A stretch of 20,283 nucleotides of DNA. Origin: a virus. The stretch covers positions 1 to 20,283 of the IMG/VR virus record IMGVR_UViG_3300042307_000990; one strand, written 5' to 3'. Positions 1-6,749 of the stretch are shown here, piece by piece. Numbering within the stretch: position 1 is the first letter of the stretch; every line of letters begins with the position of its first letter. A model generated the notes under the pieces. It searched no databases, was not told where the DNA came from, and saw only the letters and a program-made list of their open reading frames with translations. Made by a program: the position numbers and the translations under genes.

Positions 1-289
1 CATTTAATTGATGCTTAGTATTACTCTTATTTAGGAATTCAACTTTAACACGTAATTCTGCTACTTCAGCAGTTAGTTTTAATACTAAATTACGTAAATC
101 ATCTTTTTCTCTAGCAGATGCGTCTAGCAATGCTTCTAATTTAGAAATTCTATCTTTGCAATCATGACGAATAAAATCATCATCTCTTTCACGGTGCATT
201 GCCCTTTTTTCGTAAAAACGAAACGCTGATGTGCCTCCTAAAACCGTTATCGCTGTGATCAATACTGACCACATATTGCTATTATCCAT
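1..289 (-). CDS. Membrane-anchored coiled-coil protein, 3' end beyond window
   Basis: An open frame starts at ATG 289-287 and runs 96 codons to the left edge without a stop, so the C-terminus is missing. Residues 7-22 (around WSVLITAITVLGG) form one hydrophobic segment. Basic residues follow (FRFYEKRAMHRER), then a charged heptad-like helix from about residue 34 to 88 with regularly spaced Leu, Ile and Val. This is the shape of a small anchored protein with a long coiled coil, as seen in phage spanins and many unnamed phage membrane proteins. I do not recognise a family. The gene follows the zinc-ribbon gene after a 34-nt gap that holds a weak copy of the boundary motif (316-324). No Shine-Dalgarno sequence is visible. 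The reading frame is secure and the function is unknown. Confidence 0.7.
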   Translation of the reverse strand, partial: MDNSNMWSVLITAITVLGGTSAFRFYEKRAMHRERDDDFIRHDCKDRISKLEALLDASAREKDDLRNLVLKLTAEVAELRVKVEFLNKSNTKHQLN

Positions 290-315
290 GTTATAGTATT
301 TAAGTAGTTATTGCT

Positions 316-324
316 AATAAATAT
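316..324 (-). promoter_or_regulatory. Weak boundary motif copy (ATATTTATT)
   Basis: One mismatch to the consensus at the last base. It overlaps the stop of the zinc-ribbon gene and lies 26 nt before the left-edge gene ATG. Similar one-mismatch copies also occur inside genes (for example 14835-14843), so this site is weaker than the six exact ones. Confidence 0.3.
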
Positions 325-911
325 TAAGGCTTTATGGTAGCTTTTAAGTTATCCAAATAGTCTTGCATCCATTTGGTGATTTCTTCTTTATCTAACCCAT
401 TACCCTTCCATGTTTCGATATCTCCGGCTTCAGTGACAAACGATTCTTCGGAAGTATTCATGGCTAAATCTAACAATGCGTCTTCTATCTCTTTAATGTG
501 ATATTGTACTCCTTGTTTAAGTATATTTTGTTGGTATTCTTCAAATTTACCATCACGTTTTAGTTTGGTTTCATGTTCAAAAACACAATCCGAACAGGTA
601 TGGTGTACTGCGTACATTTGTTTATCCAAATTGCCTTTATTCATTGCCTTTTTACATTTAGGACATACTAGTGGCATTTGTAATGTTTTTTTAACTAGAT
701 CTAATTTAGTTATGGTCATTTTGATACCATTTTTAATGGTCCAATTTTTGCCATTTTCTTCCCAAACATCACCCTCTTTATATTCTACTTGTTCTTTAGT
801 ATAACCTACTTGAGTAATGGTTCTATCAGAATAATTTTTAGATACTATATTACGTAAACGTTGTACATCACGCTCTTTGAATTCTTTTTTTAAAACCGAA
901 TCATTATTCAT
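324..911 (-). CDS. Zinc-ribbon hypothetical protein
   Basis: This is a 195-aa protein. C83-x2-C86 (CPKC) and C106-x2-C109 (CSDC), with 19 residues between the pairs, form a four-cysteine zinc-ribbon-like site. The N-terminal half is charged and includes a short beta-like stretch around GDVWEENGKNWTIKNG (47-62), typical of small phage proteins. The C-terminal 60 residues look helical and acidic and end in a WMQDYLDNLKATIKP tail. A nucleic-acid-binding or structural zinc role is possible but not shown. It starts 4 nt after the metallopeptidase stop, so the two are very likely co-transcribed. I do not recognise a named family. Confidence 0.7.
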   Translation of the reverse strand: MNNDSVLKKEFKERDVQRLRNIVSKNYSDRTITQVGYTKEQVEYKEGDVWEENGKNWTIKNGIKMTITKLDLVKKTLQMPLVCPKCKKAMNKGNLDKQMYAVHHTCSDCVFEHETKLKRDGKFEEYQQNILKQGVQYHIKEIEDALLDLAMNTSEESFVTEAGDIETWKGNGLDKEEITKWMQDYLDNLKATIKP

Positions 912-915
912 AACT

Positions 916-1803
916 TTATTTTTGTTGTGTTTCTAATGTGATATATTTTGTTATAGGAGTATCGTATATGTCATTGTGTTGCTTACCAAAATTACGTAAT
1001 AAAACACCCGCCATAGCGTTTGCTTCATTTTCAATTTCACTACCAGTATCGCCACTTTCATAGTTAATATGACCATCCTCATCCTGTTTACGATGAACTA
1101 ATTCATGTGCTAATGTACGGAATATATCAGCCATATTTCTATCTTTACTATATACCCAAATTACATTCTCACTTGGTACAAAATATCCAAATGAACATTT
1201 GTCTTTAGTTTCATTTGTATCTTCAGAAAATGTGATTTGTGGTTTTTCTGTTAATTTAAGTTCATCCATACAATACTGTATGAATTTATCTACTAAATTA
1301 ACTTCAAATTGTGGTTCAGGCTCTTGCTCTTCGTTAATGTTTAAATTTAATGTAGCTTGAAGTATTTCTGGATTTTGGTCTAATGCTCTGTATAATGATA
1401 ATACTAGTTCACCTGCTACCAAATAGTATTTGTTTGCTTCGTAGCGTAAAACTAAAGGTGGAGGTAATGGTTCTCCTTTTTTAACAGCTAATAGATATGG
1501 TTTTATATCTATATTATGTCGTTGAGCATACAATATTACTTGTCCAATACTTTCTATGTTATATGAATTTGTATTTTCTAATATTGCCCAAATATCGTCC
1601 ATTAAAACAACATTTTGAGCCGCTGTAAACGCGTATTCTAGATCATCAATGGGAACATTAAAATAAGCTGCTGCTTGGTTTATAGCGCCTAATTGGTTAT
1701 TTACATATGTGTAATTATCATCATCCTCAAAATTATTAGGTGTTGATTCATTTAATTGTAAGGACTCAGCCCACCATTGTTTAGTAAATACAGTATTTTC
1801 CAT
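916..1803 (-). CDS. Zinc metallopeptidase (HExxH) with N-terminal ParB-like segment
   Basis: This 295-aa protein carries HELVH at residues 233-237, preceded by the amphipathic FRTLA, and ENEAN at 258-262 on a downstream helix (ANAMAGVLL). That pattern resembles gluzincin-type peptidases of the ImmA/IrrE kind, where H233, H237 and a downstream Glu bind zinc and E234 is catalytic. Residues about 108-145 (GEPLPPPLVLRYEANKYYLV, then AGELVLSLYRAL) resemble the ParB/sulfiredoxin-like fold found in many phage proteins. The usual GNTRL-type nucleotide-binding motif reads GELVL here, so that part is probably inactive. The N-terminus (FTKQWWAESLQLNE) is typical of phage-encoded proteins. An acidic linker (NEEQEPEP) separates the two parts. 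Substrate unknown: host regulators, virion maturation and DNA-protein contacts are all possible. It is preceded by an exact boundary motif and an 8-bp inverted repeat. Confidence 0.72.
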   Translation of the reverse strand: MENTVFTKQWWAESLQLNESTPNNFEDDDNYTYVNNQLGAINQAAAYFNVPIDDLEYAFTAAQNVVLMDDIWAILENTNSYNIESIGQVILYAQRHNIDIKPYLLAVKKGEPLPPPLVLRYEANKYYLVAGELVLSLYRALDQNPEILQATLNLNINEEQEPEPQFEVNLVDKFIQYCMDELKLTEKPQITFSEDTNETKDKCSFGYFVPSENVIWVYSKDRNMADIFRTLAHELVHRKQDEDGHINYESGDTGSEIENEANAMAGVLLRNFGKQHNDIYDTPITKYITLETQQK

Positions 1804-1805
1804 AG

Positions 1806-1832
1806 TTCAATATCGTACGTATAAATATTGAA
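1806..1832 (-). repeat. 8-bp inverted repeat before the metallopeptidase start
   Basis: TTCAATAT and ATATTGAA are perfect arms with an 11-nt spacer that includes CGTACG. The 3' arm ends 2 nt before the ATG, and the 5' arm overlaps the boundary motif. It could be an mRNA hairpin or an operator for a dimeric protein. Confidence 0.4.
1820..1828 (-). promoter_or_regulatory. Boundary motif ATATTTATA, 16 nt before metallopeptidase ATG
   Basis: An exact copy of the 9-mer that recurs between gene clusters in this window. It lies in the 31-nt gap between the exonuclease stop (1835) and the metallopeptidase start (1803) and overlaps the 3' side of an 8-bp inverted repeat. It may be a late promoter core or another unit-boundary signal. 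Confidence 0.5.
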
Positions 1833-1834
1833 AT

Positions 1835-2620
1835 TTATGCTAATTTAACAGATGTCGGTAGTAATTCGCTATATGGTTTGCTGTCTGGATTTTCTAATCT
1901 ATAGATGTCGTATATTTTAGTAAAGATATCAAAATTCTTTTCAATGTCTTCTATTACTCTTAGTTGCCATCCAGCACCTTGAATTTTTTCACCTTTCTTA
2001 TCTTCACCACGAGTAGATGCTTTTAACCAAATAATACCAATATCTGTAATTGGCTCGTCATGGGTTTCATTCCATGCTTTAGCGTATGCTGATAATTGTA
2101 AATCGTAGCTAGTATGTAATGAGTTAGATGTTTTAATATCTAATAACCATAATTTACCTCTTAATCTAACAATTAAATCGGCTGTGCCTGCATATTCGTG
2201 TTTATCTGAAAATAAATGGTATTCTGCTGCTACTAATTCTGGTTTTTCACGATTCCAAAATTCAGTAAACTTTAAAATCATTTTCCAAACATCTAAATTA
2301 TAGTTTACAAAACCATTATCCTCAATCCATACTATTTCTTCACCGTTTAGGAATTTTTCCGCTGCGTTATGGACTTGTGTACCTTCAGCTGCTGCTTTAG
2401 ATGCAATAATATCACTGTTATGTCCTACGTCCTTTAGCCAAGAATGGAAAAATTGGTTTTTAGGGAAATAGTTTAAAATACTAGATACTGAAGGGTAATA
2501 TTTTTCATTTCGTCTATAGAAACGTTGGTCTAATATTGTTATTTGTTTGTTATCCTCACTATATTGAACGATACGTTTAATTTTAGGATCTTTAATTACG
2601 TTGAAATTTTTATCTATCAT
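1835..2620 (-). CDS. PD-(D/E)XK exonuclease, RecB/Cas4-like
   Basis: A 261-aa nuclease with the full motif series of the RecB/Cas4-like PD-(D/E)XK superfamily: PSVSSIL (43-49), GTQVHNAAE (80-88, motif I His84), E133 in AAEYHLF, GTAD (145-148), DIKTS (161-165, catalytic D161 and K163) and QLSAYA (175-180, motif QxxxY-like). Length fits stand-alone phage members. These enzymes cut or resect DNA with Mg2+ and commonly act in phage recombination, replication or host DNA breakdown. The ATG overlaps the stop of the primase gene (ATGA, 2617-2620), which implies translational coupling and a shared replication/recombination role. There is no CXC cluster pattern at the C-terminus, so a Cas4-type iron-sulfur cluster is not supported. 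Confidence 0.87.
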   Translation of the reverse strand: MIDKNFNVIKDPKIKRIVQYSEDNKQITILDQRFYRRNEKYYPSVSSILNYFPKNQFFHSWLKDVGHNSDIIASKAAAEGTQVHNAAEKFLNGEEIVWIEDNGFVNYNLDVWKMILKFTEFWNREKPELVAAEYHLFSDKHEYAGTADLIVRLRGKLWLLDIKTSNSLHTSYDLQLSAYAKAWNETHDEPITDIGIIWLKASTRGEDKKGEKIQGAGWQLRVIEDIEKNFDIFTKIYDIYRLENPDSKPYSELLPTSVKLA

Positions 2621-3570
2621 ATGTTGTTTAATTTTTTTATTAATAAGCTTTGGAATGTAAGTGGCGGTGTTTCTTCTAATATATTAAGGAAATTTTCAAA
2701 TCCTATTGTATTAGCATCCTTACCATCTAACTCTACCATATATACTTCTTTACCAAACGCCATTAATCGTTCACAATGTTTTAATGAATCCTTAATAGCA
2801 TCTTTATCTAATGCAATGTATATTCGTGTAACATCAGATGATACTAATTTTTCCATTAGTTTATCGTGAATTACTTTACCGAATAATGGAATGCAATTAC
2901 GTTTAATAGTTAAAAAATCAAATATACCTTCAACTAATATAATAGGAGCATTCCAGTTTATTAGTAGCTCCATACCAATTATATTTTTAGCAGATATAGG
3001 TGGATTATCGTATTTTCTAGATAATGTATCAGTATAATCACGAGCAATAAAGTAATTTAACATACCGTTATTGTCGTATGATGGTATTATAACTCGTTTT
3101 TCGTATTTACCTTCAACGCAAAATCCAATGTTGAATTTTAAGATGTCGTCCTCCGTTAAACCTCTAGATTTAATGTATTTAATCGCATGTTTAGCATTGA
3201 TTTTCGTAAGTTTATCTAGCGATTCTATACTAGTTAACGAAATAAACTCTTTAGGTAAATCTATTGTTTTTTCGGCACGTATTGTTGTGTGTCCTGGTTT
3301 GATAATTAATTTTAATTCTCTTAATTTATCAGAAGGCGCTTGTGTCTTTTTAAGTAAAGATGATATTGTTTTACCTTTAGTATTATTTTCAGGTGGACAT
3401 GTCCAACAATGCCATGGATTTTCACTTTTTTCATTAGTTTCTAATTGTATTTCTAATTTGCGTTTGTGATGATGGCAAAACGGACAGAAAAAAGACACAT
3501 TACCTTTGCTGGTATTTTGTCCTTTGCCCAATACGGATTCTAATAATACTAATAAACCTTGATTTTCCAT
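2617..3570 (-). CDS. DNA primase (zinc finger plus Toprim), T4 gp61-like role
   Basis: A 317-aa primase. An N-terminal zinc-binding segment has C29-x2-C32 (FFCPFCHHH) paired with C55-x2-C58 (WHCWTC), as in CHC2-type primase fingers. The central part carries KRVIIPSYDNNGMLNYFIAR (158-177), the usual RNA-polymerase-core strand of DnaG-like primases. The Toprim catalytic residues are visible as LVEG (E214), ALDKDA (D255, D257) and the downstream DGKDAN (282-287). It would make RNA primers for lagging-strand synthesis with a phage helicase not encoded here. Length is close to T4 gp61 (342 aa, known for the family). A 7-bp inverted repeat fills the 24-nt gap before the ATG, suggesting translational control. 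Confidence 0.87.
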   Translation of the reverse strand: MENQGLLVLLESVLGKGQNTSKGNVSFFCPFCHHHKRKLEIQLETNEKSENPWHCWTCPPENNTKGKTISSLLKKTQAPSDKLRELKLIIKPGHTTIRAEKTIDLPKEFISLTSIESLDKLTKINAKHAIKYIKSRGLTEDDILKFNIGFCVEGKYEKRVIIPSYDNNGMLNYFIARDYTDTLSRKYDNPPISAKNIIGMELLINWNAPIILVEGIFDFLTIKRNCIPLFGKVIHDKLMEKLVSSDVTRIYIALDKDAIKDSLKHCERLMAFGKEVYMVELDGKDANTIGFENFLNILEETPPLTFQSLLIKKLNNI

Positions 3571-3590
3571 TAGATTGAATATACAATCTA
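3571..3590 (-). promoter_or_regulatory. 7-bp inverted repeat abutting the primase start
   Basis: TAGATTG and CAATCTA are perfect inverted arms around a 6-nt TATATT loop on the coding strand. The hairpin fills the gap between the GIY-YIG stop and the primase start, and the 3' arm touches the ATG. There is no T-run after it, so it is not a classic terminator. It resembles translational operators that sit on T4 replication genes; the binding partner is unknown. Confidence 0.5.
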
Positions 3591-3594
3591 TATT

Positions 3595-4053
3595 TTAGAG
3601 AACAAAGTCTTTACTAAAGAACTTTCCAAGGACGTTGTCGTTATAGAATAGTTCTGGGTGTTCTAATACTTTGTAAGTGAATAGGGCTTGTGTTTCGTAG
3701 TATGTTAATAGCTTCTTGTTAGGTGCTAATTTAATTATAGTACGAGTAAACGATGCTTGTTTACCTTCCTTAATTAACTGCATTACTTCTTTATTAGAGC
3801 CATAGTAATTTAACCAATCAGATTCTTTAGTTACTATTTTAGTGGTTGGCTTACGGCCAACACCAGTTAATTCGGCTATTTCTTTTTTGCCTAATTTTAC
3901 TTTTTTGTTGTGATATAATACTTTTTTACCTATATAAGATTTATTAGTATCGTTATTTTTAACAATATAAATAAATCCGAATGTATCTTTAGGAAAATCG
4001 TTGAGATTAGTGATGGGCGTAGTATTGTACGTCCAAGTAGGAAGTGTTACCAT
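3595..4053 (-). CDS. GIY-YIG nuclease, SegE-like, free-standing
   Basis: A 152-aa protein with the GIY-YIG pattern relaxed to GFIYIV (26-31) and SYIGKK (39-44). It is followed by the WLNYYGSN strand/helix (80-87), R104 (FTRTII) and the metal-binding Glu E120 in YYETQALF, then the terminal FYNDNVLGKFF block. This order matches the SegE-like group of GIY-YIG endonucleases common in T4-type phages. It is a single small domain without an added DNA-binding module, so target choice cannot be read. It starts 1 nt after a virion-protein gene and ends 24 nt before the primase, at the border between structural and replication genes. It may be a homing-type element or a domesticated nuclease; all key residues appear intact. 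Confidence 0.8.
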   Translation of the reverse strand: MVTLPTWTYNTTPITNLNDFPKDTFGFIYIVKNNDTNKSYIGKKVLYHNKKVKLGKKEIAELTGVGRKPTTKIVTKESDWLNYYGSNKEVMQLIKEGKQASFTRTIIKLAPNKKLLTYYETQALFTYKVLEHPELFYNDNVLGKFFSKDFVL

Positions 4054-5022
4054 TTATAAATCGTATTTAACTACAAACGTCATATCTGTATTTGGAGACA
4101 TTAGTAATGGTTTTCCAAATTTAGCTACAGCTAATAATTCATCATTGTCGTTGTATAATCCTAATGCTGTTACATAAGGTGAGAAATCAGAACTGGTAGC
4201 AAAGTTTTTTAATGTACCATCATTAATATAGAAATTTGAACCAGAAATATTAACATTAGTTATACTTCCTGTTTGTAGTGTTGGGTTATAGCTTAAATTA
4301 AATTCGCTTTCCTTTACAACGCATCTTACTTCATTTTCATAAATAGTATAATTATTCTGGAATGATACGGTAAATGGATTAGCTGGGTTATAGAAGTCAG
4401 TAGCATAGTTTTGGTTAGTTATAACAACTATACCTTGAGCATAGAATATATTTCCTGCAAATAGTGATTCACTTCCAGATTGCTCTAAGAAATAACTACT
4501 ACTAACATAACTAGAGCTAACGTATCCTGATAGGTCTGTTATATTATATAGGTTACCTTTACCATCATCTACAATATAATGTATAGATGAAGATATTTTA
4601 AAACTATATGGAAGTATTTTATCTCCAAAAATACCGTTACTAACACTTAATATTCCAATTTGTTCATTAGAACCTGATGGAAATGCTTTTACGAAATCTG
4701 GGTTTGAATCGAAGATAAAATAAGATGATGTTGGTCTTTGAGATGATGCTGATTCATAATATATAGAACTAGCTAATGATCCTGTATTAAGAGAAGCAGT
4801 ATATGATTGATAATATAACTGATTAGCTAATGCATAGATAGAAGATTCATATTCTCCATTTGTAGTTGTGGTTCCACTAGCTACAAACGGGGTATTAGTA
4901 CCTACATAATAAGTAATATACCCATCATTTGGGGTAACACTATATGAAAAATTCCACTGCTTATTTGCAGTGTACGGTACTACAGTAACATCCGATGTGT
5001 AAAGTGGTTTGAATGAGCTCAT
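4054..5022 (-). CDS. Virion structural protein, paralog of the next gene upstream
   Basis: A 322-aa protein rich in Ser, Tyr, Thr and Asn with beta-strand-like alternation and no signal peptide or membrane segment. The C-terminal third carries two blocks also present in the protein at 5030-6022: an ExxFNxSxNPT-type block (KESEFNLSYNPTLQ) and a terminal block (YVTALGLYNDNDELLAVAKF, then GKPL). I associate these blocks with virion proteins of T4-like phages. The N-terminal part is not shared. The gene begins 7 nt after its paralog and ends abutting the GIY-YIG start. In T4 the region after gp6 and gp7 encodes gp8 and further baseplate proteins, so a baseplate role is plausible by position only. 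Confidence 0.72.
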   Translation of the reverse strand: MSSFKPLYTSDVTVVPYTANKQWNFSYSVTPNDGYITYYVGTNTPFVASGTTTTNGEYESSIYALANQLYYQSYTASLNTGSLASSIYYESASSQRPTSSYFIFDSNPDFVKAFPSGSNEQIGILSVSNGIFGDKILPYSFKISSSIHYIVDDGKGNLYNITDLSGYVSSSYVSSSYFLEQSGSESLFAGNIFYAQGIVVITNQNYATDFYNPANPFTVSFQNNYTIYENEVRCVVKESEFNLSYNPTLQTGSITNVNISGSNFYINDGTLKNFATSSDFSPYVTALGLYNDNDELLAVAKFGKPLLMSPNTDMTFVVKYDL

Positions 5023-5029
5023 GCATATT

Positions 5030-6022
5030 TTAGTAATCTAACTTAACTCTAATAAGAGCTTCTTTAGTAAAATCTTTAACTAATGGTTTACTTAATTTAG
5101 CAACAGCTAACAAATCGTTATTATCGTTGTATAATCCTACAGTTGTAACGTAGGTTTGTGGATTATTAATTAATGTTGTATATAATATATTACCATTTGC
5201 ATCTATAATAGATGGATTAGTAGTATAGTTAAAATCACCATTTTTAACACGTGTAAAGAAATAACGTGAAGATACTGTTTCTGATGATTGAACTGTTAAA
5301 GGAATACTTGCTACTCCAGAAGCTGATACTGAACTGAATAGTTTTAAAGCATTATAATTAGCAGCAAATGATGATGTAATTGGAGCAGCATATGGACTAA
5401 CTGAATTAGAACCACTTGCCTTTAAAATAACAACGTTAATATCAGGTAAAAACATACCATAATATGTTGTAGCAGCACTACCAGTATAAGCTGATCCATT
5501 GCTACCACTGATAATATTGTAGTATCTGTTTTCTCCAATAAAATTAGTAGTATTAGATACGTTACTATCGTCTGTTAAATATAGTTGAGCACTACCGCTT
5601 CTTAAACCTATGTTTAATGAGCCAGGTAATAATGATTCTTTATAGCGAGCTCTAGAAAAATTGATAACATATATATCATTAGCAGTTGTAGTACCACCAT
5701 CAAAGCTAAAGTTAGTAGTTTCAGTACCGTACACTAAGTTTCTGTATTGTCCGTAAACAATACGACTTGGCGAAGCGCCTGTTACTTGAGAATTTAAAAG
5801 TGCAGATCCTGAACCATATAGGTTACCGTATTGAACAGTAAATTGTACTGATGCTGAAGCATTGGTTGTTGGGTTAGCATTATATACATCTAAATAATAC
5901 TCAGTGTATCCACTAGCAGTAAAAAATGTTGTTAATGAACCTGTATCTCCACTGAATAGTCCTCTAACTACTGTTTCTGAACTGATTACTGAATCTTCTG
6001 GGTTATATCTTACAAATGACAT
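5030..6022 (-). CDS. Virion structural protein with conserved GLYND C-terminal block
   Basis: A 330-aa beta-rich protein. The middle contains RIVYGQYRNLVYGTE followed by DIYVINFSRARYKESLLPG, blocks I recognise from virion proteins of T4-like phages. The C-terminal region has VKNGDFNYTTNPSI and then TYVTTVGLYNDNNDLLAVAK, followed by LSKPL. Both C-terminal blocks recur at the same relative place in the neighbouring 322-aa protein, so the two arose by duplication. It has no predicted membrane segment. It follows the 218-aa virion gene by 22 nt across an AAATTTAAATTT palindrome. Exact virion location cannot be read from the sequence; baseplate periphery or tail attachment are the likeliest by position. 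Confidence 0.74.
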   Translation of the reverse strand: MSFVRYNPEDSVISSETVVRGLFSGDTGSLTTFFTASGYTEYYLDVYNANPTTNASASVQFTVQYGNLYGSGSALLNSQVTGASPSRIVYGQYRNLVYGTETTNFSFDGGTTTANDIYVINFSRARYKESLLPGSLNIGLRSGSAQLYLTDDSNVSNTTNFIGENRYYNIISGSNGSAYTGSAATTYYGMFLPDINVVILKASGSNSVSPYAAPITSSFAANYNALKLFSSVSASGVASIPLTVQSSETVSSRYFFTRVKNGDFNYTTNPSIIDANGNILYTTLINNPQTYVTTVGLYNDNNDLLAVAKLSKPLVKDFTKEALIRVKLDY

Positions 6023-6044
6023 ATTGTATAGTTAATTTTTAAAT

Positions 6045-6701
6045 TTAAATTTTAGTTATAGTAAGAGGAATAGTAATTCTTGCACCACTATCTCTACCAA
6101 TTACTGTTAATGTTGTTGTAATTGATGTTAATGTAGTACCATATAATGTATTAACTGTTGTACCAGTAATAGAGAATGATGTACCTACTTGTGTTGCTGA
6201 TAATATTGTTCCTGATGTTGTATTTAAACCAGTAATGCCAGGAGCAGTTGTTGTAATACCTGTACCTTGGAATGCTGATAATAATCTACCATCTGCTACT
6301 ACCACGATATATCCATTACTTTCAAAGCTGCTTAAAGCACCTAAGTAATTTAATGTTTGTGGAGTAATGGTTAATGACGCACCTTGTTTAATAATGATAC
6401 TATTGTATCCAACGTTGATAATAGGTAATTTAGCTGTACCACGAGGTAAAGTAATTAACTTATAACGCATTGTTTGTGTGTCTTCAGGGAATGCTTCAAT
6501 TACTGGCATAGCTTCAATAGCTTGTCCATAATATGCTGATCCTGATGGGTGATTAGGATTATATAATGTATAATCAATTTCATCATCAGCTAATGCAAAT
6601 TGTGTGATTTGAAACGAACCATCGTTACGCGCTAATAATTGGCGTCCTTTAGTGGTTAGAATAGCGTCTACTGTTACAGTAGAAGGGTTTAATATTGCCA
6701 T
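6045..6701 (-). CDS. Virion structural protein with C-terminal Ig-like beta region
   Basis: A 218-aa protein. The N-terminal half contains a strongly patterned region: ILTTKGRQLLARNDGSFQIT (14-33), FALADDEIDYTLYNPNHPSG and the following EDTQTMRYKLITLPRG, a type seen in structural proteins of marine and Bacteroidetes myoviruses. The last 65 residues (TGTTVNTLYGTTLTSITTTL and TVIGRDSGARITIPLTIT) alternate polar and hydrophobic residues like an Ig-like or BACON-type beta-sandwich, common on phage tails and capsids. It is the first gene of a tight cluster, 21 nt downstream of an exact boundary motif. The function is inferred from context only. Confidence 0.7.
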   Translation of the reverse strand: MAILNPSTVTVDAILTTKGRQLLARNDGSFQITQFALADDEIDYTLYNPNHPSGSAYYGQAIEAMPVIEAFPEDTQTMRYKLITLPRGTAKLPIINVGYNSIIIKQGASLTITPQTLNYLGALSSFESNGYIVVVADGRLLSAFQGTGITTTAPGITGLNTTSGTILSATQVGTSFSITGTTVNTLYGTTLTSITTTLTVIGRDSGARITIPLTITKI

Positions 6702-6722
6702 GTTTTAGTATTTTATTACTAT

Positions 6723-6731
6723 TATAAATAT
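6723..6731 (-). promoter_or_regulatory. Boundary motif ATATTTATA, 21 nt before 218-aa virion gene
   Basis: Exact copy in the 48-nt gap after the 1268-aa wedge gene. Downstream on the coding strand lie TAGTA and TACTA arms (5-bp stem, 6-nt loop) and then the ATG. It would open the virion-protein to replication-gene cluster. Confidence 0.55.
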
Positions 6732-6749
6732 ATGTTGTTTTAATTCTTG

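Noticed and set aside
2543-3469. Plus-strand open frames at 2543-2869 and 3071-3469
   Set aside because: They lie antisense to the exonuclease and primase, whose motifs are complete; their translations show no domain pattern and no gene-like spacing.
3966-3973. TATAAATA on the plus strand inside the GIY-YIG gene
   Set aside because: It lacks the ninth base of the boundary motif and falls on the conserved IYIV codons, so coding constraint explains it.
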